Source of the DNA: Myxococcales bacterium
GTDB taxonomy: Bacteria; Myxococcota_A; Polyangia; Fen-1088
Length of the DNA: 5,160 nucleotides
Direction of reading: 5' to 3'
Assembly (NCBI GenBank): GCA_003161835.1
Contig: PMNO01000534.1
Span: forward strand, 8,078-13,237
Position numbers and translations under genes: made by a program. Below, piece after piece: positions 1 to 5,160 of this stretch (position 1 is the stretch's first letter; each line of letters opens with the position of its first letter). Below the pieces are notes generated by a model. The model saw only the letters and a list, made by a program, of their open reading frames with translations, ran no database searches and had not been told where the DNA came from.

Positions 1-359
1 CCATGCTGGCGACAGACGGCCTCGAACGCGGGGCCGTGCGCCACCTGGTCGCGCACGCCGAGCGCCTCGTCGACGAACTGATGGGCGATCTCGTGCTTCA
101 ACACCTCGCGCACCACCGTCCACGCGCAATCGAGGATCAAGCGCCTGGAAATCGACAGGGTACGCGTTCCACTGTCCCAGGCGCCCAACCGCCGCGTCGT
201 GTCCGACAGCAGGAAGACCGGCCGGCGCAGGCGCGCGCGAAAGTGGTTGTGATTGATCTCGGCCCAGGTCTGGCCCAGCTGCACCAGCAAGGCGCGCTCC
301 AGCGCGGCATCGAGCGGCGCGCGGCCACCACCCACCTGGGCGTCCGAATCCTCCGCCAT
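1..359 (-). CDS. SprT-like zinc metallopeptidase domain protein (C-terminus cut by window edge)
   Basis: The first 120 residues are visible; the gene runs off the left edge. The translation shows the SprT-like layout: a helix ending in WAEINHNHF (about 32-40), a short strand with PVFLLSD (47-53), RLGAWD then a strand TLSIS (57-71), and the metal-binding helix HEIAH at residues 89-93. A third candidate ligand, His108, lies in AHGPAF (107-112). HExxH plus a downstream His-Gly is typical of SprT/Spartan-type gluzincin-like domains. In eukaryotes Spartan digests DNA-protein crosslinks; bacterial members are poorly characterised, so the substrate here is unknown. No signal peptide is visible, so the protein is probably cytoplasmic. 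The ATG at 359 lies 16 bases after the stop of the exported-protein gene, suggesting cotranscription; its ribosome-binding site is weak. Whether a C-terminal zinc ribbon follows cannot be seen. Family call is firm, function is not. Confidence 0.85.
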   Translation of the reverse strand, partial: MAEDSDAQVGGGRAPLDAALERALLVQLGQTWAEINHNHFRARLRRPVFLLSDTTRRLGAWDSGTRTLSISRRLILDCAWTVVREVLKHEIAHQFVDEALGVRDQVAHGPAFEAVCRQH

Positions 360-375
360 GCCTGGATGCGTGCCG

Positions 376-1776
376 CTAATGAGCCACGCCTCCGGTGCCC
401 GCGAACCGCCCGCCCACCGATACTCCGCGCGCGCCCGGCGTCACGTGTTGCACGGCTCCCTGGATTTCAATCCAATGCCCCCGATCCCGCCGATCCCCGC
501 CGACATCAAACCGCCACGCCTGAGGACCCGCGAGATCGCGCAGTAGCTGGCCCTGAAATTTCTGCGTCAACGCCGCGCCTAACCCAGCGGCGGCCGCTCC
601 GCGTCCCGCGTTCCGCGCGCTGCAAGCCATGGCCGCCAGCGTCCCCAGACCCGCGCAGTTTTCCAGCTGGGCCTCCGCGCGAACAGACGCCACCCGGGCT
701 TCATCGCCGCCCGCGAGCACCGTCAGGCGCGCGGTCTCACGTACCGACCGCGGCGTCACGAACCCTGTGACCATCAAGCCGCTGGAGGCCGCCGCCAGCG
801 ACACGTTCTGCAGGTCCATCACGTCGGGATCGACCGGAATGGCCAGGGGCCGGGTCGCCGTCAACTGGCGCAGGATCTGATTGGCGAACCCATAGGGAAA
901 CTCGAAGACGACGTTCGTGCCGGCCCCCGAAAAGACCATGGTGTGCCCGCCCACTGTGGGTCGCGCGCTCGGTGGGCCGGCGCCATTTTCCCCGATGAGC
1001 ACCGCGAGGTCGACGGCATCGGGGCCGAACCACGGCGCGACGTGAAACGTCAGGACATCGCCCGCGGCGGTGACGGTGCGCAGACCGGACGTCGCAAAGA
1101 CCAAGAGATCCCCTCGATTTTCGAGCCCCCCCAGGGGACGCGGCCCCCCTGGTTTCGACGGGCCCAACCCGATCACCCGGGCGAGGCTCAGCCGCAACTC
1201 CCACGGGCGCCAGCTCGCCTCGATGTCGGCGATCGCGGTGCCGCTGTCGCGGCCGGCGCTGGTTTCCCCGCGGGCCAGCCGCCTGCTCAAATCATCCAGG
1301 GTGTGCCGACAAATATCGTCCGCGACCAGCAGGGGCAAGCCCACGGCCCCCAGCGGCCCCGACTGCAGCGTCGCTCGGAAGCGTCCGCCACCCTGGTCCG
1401 TGCCCCCGCAGTAGCGCAGCTCCGTCACCGAGACCACGGCGGGGCTGGGCGGCGCGCCGCCGTCGGCGGCGCTACCGAGCGGCGACGCCAGCGCCACATC
1501 GAAGGGCAACATTCCGCGAACCAACTCGTCAACCAGCGTGCCAGCTACGTGGACACGCGCCGGGTCGCTGGCCGCCGTTGCCCGCCCAAATGGTGCCAGC
1601 GCCGCGATGGCGAGCCCCGCCAAGACCGCCAGCCGCTTGCCGCCTCCAACGACGACCGGACTCGTTCTCGGCTCGCGGGAGCTTGAGGGCGAAGGCACCG
1701 ACACCACCGGCACCCTACCCCATCGTCCGCACCTCGGCCCGAAAGAATCAAGAGGCCACCGGGCGACCCCGGGCAC
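376..1776 (-). CDS. Exported protein of unknown function, signal peptide, beta-rich
   Basis: I do not recognise a family. From the GTG at 1776 the product is 466 residues. A signal peptide is clear: Lys47-Arg48, a hydrophobic core at 49-62 and an Ala-rich cleavage region (RATAAS, 65-70), so the mature protein should enter the periplasm or outer surface. The mature part has alternating hydrophobic residues suggesting beta strands, and four cysteines (123, 156, 374, 385) that could form disulfides. Two stretches look loosely alike: a helix-like segment then a strand-rich part at 76-97, and another at 292-340 (FANQIL, then IPVDPDVMDLQNV, then a strand). Such a pattern occurs in TULIP-type lipid-binding proteins, but this is only a guess from pattern. 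The start is uncertain: GTG 1776 has GGGAG 6 bases upstream, but GTG 1707 would give 443 residues and a more usual signal-peptide N-region. It lies between a membrane-protein gene and an SprT-like gene on the same strand. Confidence 0.75.
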   Translation of the reverse strand: MPGVARWPLDSFGPRCGRWGRVPVVSVPSPSSSREPRTSPVVVGGGKRLAVLAGLAIAALAPFGRATAASDPARVHVAGTLVDELVRGMLPFDVALASPLGSAADGGAPPSPAVVSVTELRYCGGTDQGGGRFRATLQSGPLGAVGLPLLVADDICRHTLDDLSRRLARGETSAGRDSGTAIADIEASWRPWELRLSLARVIGLGPSKPGGPRPLGGLENRGDLLVFATSGLRTVTAAGDVLTFHVAPWFGPDAVDLAVLIGENGAGPPSARPTVGGHTMVFSGAGTNVVFEFPYGFANQILRQLTATRPLAIPVDPDVMDLQNVSLAAASSGLMVTGFVTPRSVRETARLTVLAGGDEARVASVRAEAQLENCAGLGTLAAMACSARNAGRGAAAAGLGAALTQKFQGQLLRDLAGPQAWRFDVGGDRRDRGHWIEIQGAVQHVTPGARGVSVGGRFAGTGGVAH

Positions 1777-1782
1777 CCCCGG

Positions 1783-1787
1783 CTCCC
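1783..1787 (-). promoter_or_regulatory. Candidate ribosome-binding site for the exported-protein gene
   Basis: The minus strand reads GGGAG here, 6 bases before the GTG at 1776 and just after the TAA stop of the preceding membrane-protein gene (1798-1800). It is the best Shine-Dalgarno match near this start and supports GTG 1776. The competing GTG at 1707 has only AGGG (1713-1716) 5 bases upstream. Confidence 0.4.
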
Positions 1788-1797
1788 GTCCCGTCGG

Positions 1798-2352
1798 TTA
1801 GGAGGGGAGCGTGGCCGCGCGCGGCGAAACACGTCGGCGCCGGGGTTCCGATCGCCCCACGGCACGCAAGCGCGCGCGCCGGCAACCGGGGCGAGCCGAA
1901 CGACGCGCCTGGCCCTTTTCCCGACGCATTTCTTCCTCGAGCGAAACCAGCAGCGCGCGGGTCGCGGCCCGAATCTCGGCGCGGGCCGCCAGCGGCGGAG
2001 CCGACCCATCGCCGCCGCCCAGGTCGGGTTCTTCGAAAAGGAATTCGTCCTCCATTTGGTGCTCGCGGAATCGCGGCAACATCTCGGCGATGGCTTCCAT
2101 GCGCGCCCGGCGCCGGACCCCGCGTTCGAACAGATAGACGGCAGCCGCCAGGGCGATGCCGCCGAGCAACAGGGCCACCAACCCCATCCCCCGCAGGTTG
2201 CCTAGGCCGAGGCAAAAGCCCAGGGCACCCACGAGCACCCCCGCGCCGGCGGCACTGACAATCGCTGCAAGACCGAGACGAGACTTGGGATCCACCCTCT
2301 TGGTATCGACAGCGAGTTTCGAATCTGAAGTTGAAAAATCGTCGGCGTGCAT
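1798..2352 (-). CDS. Hypothetical membrane protein with two transmembrane helices
   Basis: This 184-residue product is not a family I recognise. It has a short polar N-terminus with a basic patch (K18, R19, K23, R25), a hydrophobic helix at about 27-50, a five-residue turn GNLRG, a second helix at about 57-75, and then a strongly basic stretch (R77, R80-R82, R84). By the positive-inside rule both ends should be cytoplasmic, giving a hairpin in the inner membrane. Glycines and alanines in both helices would allow tight packing. The cytoplasmic part contains a charged helix (82-98), an acidic patch (100-110), a Gly-rich linker and a second charged helix (121-147). It ends in an Arg-rich tail (149-175) that resembles out-of-frame GC-rich translation; an upstream frameshift is possible but not shown. 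It is probably the first gene of the minus-strand block, as its ATG faces the divergent aat promoter region. Confidence 0.7.
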   Translation of the reverse strand: MHADDFSTSDSKLAVDTKRVDPKSRLGLAAIVSAAGAGVLVGALGFCLGLGNLRGMGLVALLLGGIALAAAVYLFERGVRRRARMEAIAEMLPRFREHQMEDEFLFEEPDLGGGDGSAPPLAARAEIRAATRALLVSLEEEMRREKGQARRSARPGCRRARLRAVGRSEPRRRRVSPRAATLPS

Positions 2353-2461
2353 TCAAGCCCGCCGCGCGGGTGAGGGGGCCGGCGCGCACCCCGAGCGCTG
2401 GCTGCCGCACGTCCTGCCCCCGGCTGGCACGGCCTTGTCTGCCGCCGCCGCACACCCAACC

Positions 2462-2496
2462 ACCCGCCCCCGTCTTTTGTCGCCAGGGGGGCGGGT
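2462..2496. repeat. 10-bp perfect inverted repeat between divergent genes
   Basis: ACCCGCCCCC (2462-2471) and GGGGGCGGGT (2487-2496) are perfect reverse complements around a 15-base loop that contains TTTT. The repeat lies in the 164-base gap (2353-2516) between the membrane-protein gene and aat, ending 20 bases before the aat ATG. It could be a leader hairpin for aat or a regulator site for either gene. It is not followed by a T-run in either direction, so it does not look like an intrinsic terminator. The rest of this gap holds no promoter I can call with confidence. In such GC-rich DNA a chance origin is possible. Confidence 0.5.
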
Positions 2497-2516
2497 CGCG
2501 TGCGAAACTGACCTGC

Positions 2517-3185
2517 ATGGCCGATGCGCACCTGCCGCCCGACGGCCCATTGGGGGAGATAGACGACGCGGAGCCGGACTGGCCCGACGGGCTGGTCGCC
2601 GTGGGGGGCGAGCTCAATCCCGAGACCCTGGTGCGGGCCTATAGCGCCGGCATCTTCCCCTGGTCGTCCGATCCCGCCGTCACCTGGTGGTCGCCCGATC
2701 CACGCGCCATCTTCGATCTCGAGACGTTCCGCCCCCACCGCAGCCTGCGCAAAACCATCCGGCAGAACGCCTGGCGCTTCACCACCGACCGCGATTTCGT
2801 GGGTGTGATGCGGGCCTGTGCCGCCCCGACGCCCACCCGCCCCAGCACCTGGATCACAGATGATTTCGTCACCGCCTACGCGGAGCTGGCCCGCCGCGGG
2901 CAGGCCCACAGCGTGGAAGTCTGGGAGGGCGACGAGATCATCGGCGGCCTGTATGGCGTCACCTTGGGCGGTTTTTTCGGCGGCGAATCCATGTTCAACC
3001 GGCGCACGGACGCCTCGAAGGCGGCGGTGGCGTTCCTGGTGGAACACTTGCGGGCGAGGGGCTTCGCGCTCCTGGACGCTCAGGTACCAAACCCCCATCT
3101 GACCAGCCTCGGGGCGATCGCGATCTCGCGCGCGAACTATCTGCGCCGCCTGAAGACCGCGCTCGCGCGGCCGGCGACCTTTTAA
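2517..3185 (+). CDS. aat: Leucyl/phenylalanyl-tRNA--protein transferase
   Basis: Aat moves Leu or Phe from aminoacyl-tRNA to the N-terminus of proteins beginning with Arg or Lys, creating a destabilising residue read by ClpS/ClpAP; it acts in the cytoplasm. The 222-residue product is near the family's usual length (E. coli about 234). Conserved blocks appear in order: GLVAVGGELNPETLVRAY (25-42), GIFPW (45-49), WWSPDPRAI (57-65), TWI (111-113), AHSVEVW (130-136), GGLYGVTLG (143-151), the signature GESMF (156-160) with a following ASK, and DAQVPNPH then TSLGA (187-200). D187 and Q189 match the Asp and Gln placed at the catalytic centre of the E. coli enzyme. The ATG at 2517 fits the family N-terminus; an in-frame extension back to 2331 would enter the divergent gene and has no homologous sequence. 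No good Shine-Dalgarno is visible. No clpS or clpA lies in the window. Confidence 0.97.
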   Translation: MADAHLPPDGPLGEIDDAEPDWPDGLVAVGGELNPETLVRAYSAGIFPWSSDPAVTWWSPDPRAIFDLETFRPHRSLRKTIRQNAWRFTTDRDFVGVMRACAAPTPTRPSTWITDDFVTAYAELARRGQAHSVEVWEGDEIIGGLYGVTLGGFFGGESMFNRRTDASKAAVAFLVEHLRARGFALLDAQVPNPHLTSLGAIAISRANYLRRLKTALARPATF

Positions 3186-3193
3186 CCCCCCGA

Positions 3194-4665
<1,472 letters not shown>

Positions 4666-4676
4666 AAACGTGCGCG

Positions 4677-5153
4677 TCAGTTTGCGAGTTTTTGATACGA
4701 CGCGCTCTCGGAATAGGAGCAGGTGGCGGTCACCCCCGCGCTGGTCACTGTGGCCGTCCCGGAGCCACTCTCGGTGGCTGTCTGTCCGTCGGCGCCGAGG
4801 GCAAACGTATAGGCCGAGATTGTCAACGTGACGCTCGCGGTACCGGCCGTCTGGGTGCAGCTCTGGCCCGAAACGGACGATGCGGTGCTTCCCGTTACGT
4901 CTACCTGAATGTTGCAGGCGCCATCCGTCTCGACGAGATCGGAGGAGACCCCGGCCCCCCACACGGTGTTCGACGTGATCGATTCGGTCGTGGTCTTGGC
5001 CGGACAAATGGTCGTGGACGTTCCGGAGGTCGGCTTCCAGGTGCCAACAAACCGGGACAGGCCGCCGGCCCCGGAGGTACCGCTGCCGCTGCCACACCCG
5101 CCCGCAGAGATCAGGGCGACGATCAGAACCACCCTCGAAACAGACACCTTCAT
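4677..5153 (-). CDS. Small secreted lipoprotein, possibly lipocalin-like
   Basis: The 158-residue product starts with a lipoprotein signal peptide: MKVSVSR, a hydrophobic core (8-16) and SAGGC with Cys20 as the likely lipidated residue. The lipobox is relaxed (Ala at -3 instead of Leu). A Gly/Ser-rich linker (21-32) would tether the domain to the membrane. The mature domain opens with RFVGTWKP (34-41), and the F-x-GTW motif followed by alternating Ser/Thr-rich strands recalls the first strand of lipocalin-like beta barrels. This is a motif-level inference. Four further cysteines (50, 80, 99, 145) could form two disulfides. It reads in the same direction as argG, with 103 bases between them, so cotranscription is possible but not required. 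The ATG at 5153 is near the window edge, so its promoter is not visible. Function unknown; envelope location likely. Small lipoproteins of this composition are, as I recall, common in Polyangia-type genomes. Confidence 0.85.
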   Translation of the reverse strand: MKVSVSRVVLIVALISAGGCGSGSGTSGAGGLSRFVGTWKPTSGTSTTICPAKTTTESITSNTVWGAGVSSDLVETDGACNIQVDVTGSTASSVSGQSCTQTAGTASVTLTISAYTFALGADGQTATESGSGTATVTSAGVTATCSYSESASYQKLAN

Positions 5154-5160
5154 TGTGGGC

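Noticed and set aside
3..770. 255-residue open frame on the plus strand at the left edge
   Set aside because: It is antisense to the SprT-like gene with an intact zinc motif and to the exported protein. Its product is Arg/Pro-rich without any motif.
1131..1152. CCAGGGG and CCCCTGG inverted repeat with 8-base loop
   Set aside because: It lies inside the exported-protein coding region at a Pro/Gly-rich stretch, has no T-run, and is explained by codon composition.
943..1686. 247-residue open frame on the plus strand
   Set aside because: It is antisense to the exported-protein gene, which has a coherent signal peptide. The plus-strand product is Arg/Gln-rich and featureless.
2425..2440. TGGCAC followed by TTGTCT, resembling a sigma-54 -24/-12 promoter upstream of aat
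   Set aside because: The -24 half is perfect, but the required GC of the -12 half is absent at the correct spacing, and aat is not a usual sigma-54 target.
2331..2516. Longer aat reading frame starting at 2331
   Set aside because: The extra 62 residues are Arg/Pro-rich, have no counterpart in Aat proteins and overlap the start of the divergent membrane-protein gene.

Overview
The window is GC-rich and densely coding, with no RNA gene, CRISPR array, transposase, prophage gene or insertion sequence that I can see. High GC, a small Cys/Ser/Thr-rich lipoprotein with a relaxed lipobox, and an uncharacterised exported protein together suggest a Myxococcota-type (former Deltaproteobacteria, Polyangia-like) chromosome. 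That assignment is an inference; nothing in the sequence names the organism.

Layout. Minus-strand block at 1-2352, read right to left: a two-helix membrane protein (2352-1798), a large exported protein of no recognised family (1776-376), then 16 bases later an SprT-like zinc metallopeptidase (359 to the window edge, C-terminus missing). The short gaps and shared strand suggest one transcription unit. A 164-base intergenic stretch (2353-2516) with a 10-bp perfect inverted repeat separates this block from the divergently transcribed aat (2517-3185, plus strand), which encodes leucyl/phenylalanyl-tRNA--protein transferase. aat is tail-to-tail with argG (4573-3194, minus strand), encoding the long E. 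coli-like argininosuccinate synthase, with only 8 bases between the stop codons. Upstream of argG, a 103-base gap holds a weak -10-like element and a short direct repeat. Beyond it lies a small secreted lipoprotein (5153-4677, minus strand).

How the genes relate. Aat (N-degron tagging) and ArgG (arginine biosynthesis) are housekeeping functions in opposite orientation, with no sign of a shared pathway. The left block is the less ordinary part: a membrane hairpin protein, an exported beta-rich-looking protein and a metallopeptidase-like protein. I see no convincing signature of a defence, mobile or biosynthetic system. The open questions are the unknown exported protein, its unclear start and its SprT-like partner, and the lipoprotein's possible lipocalin-like fold.
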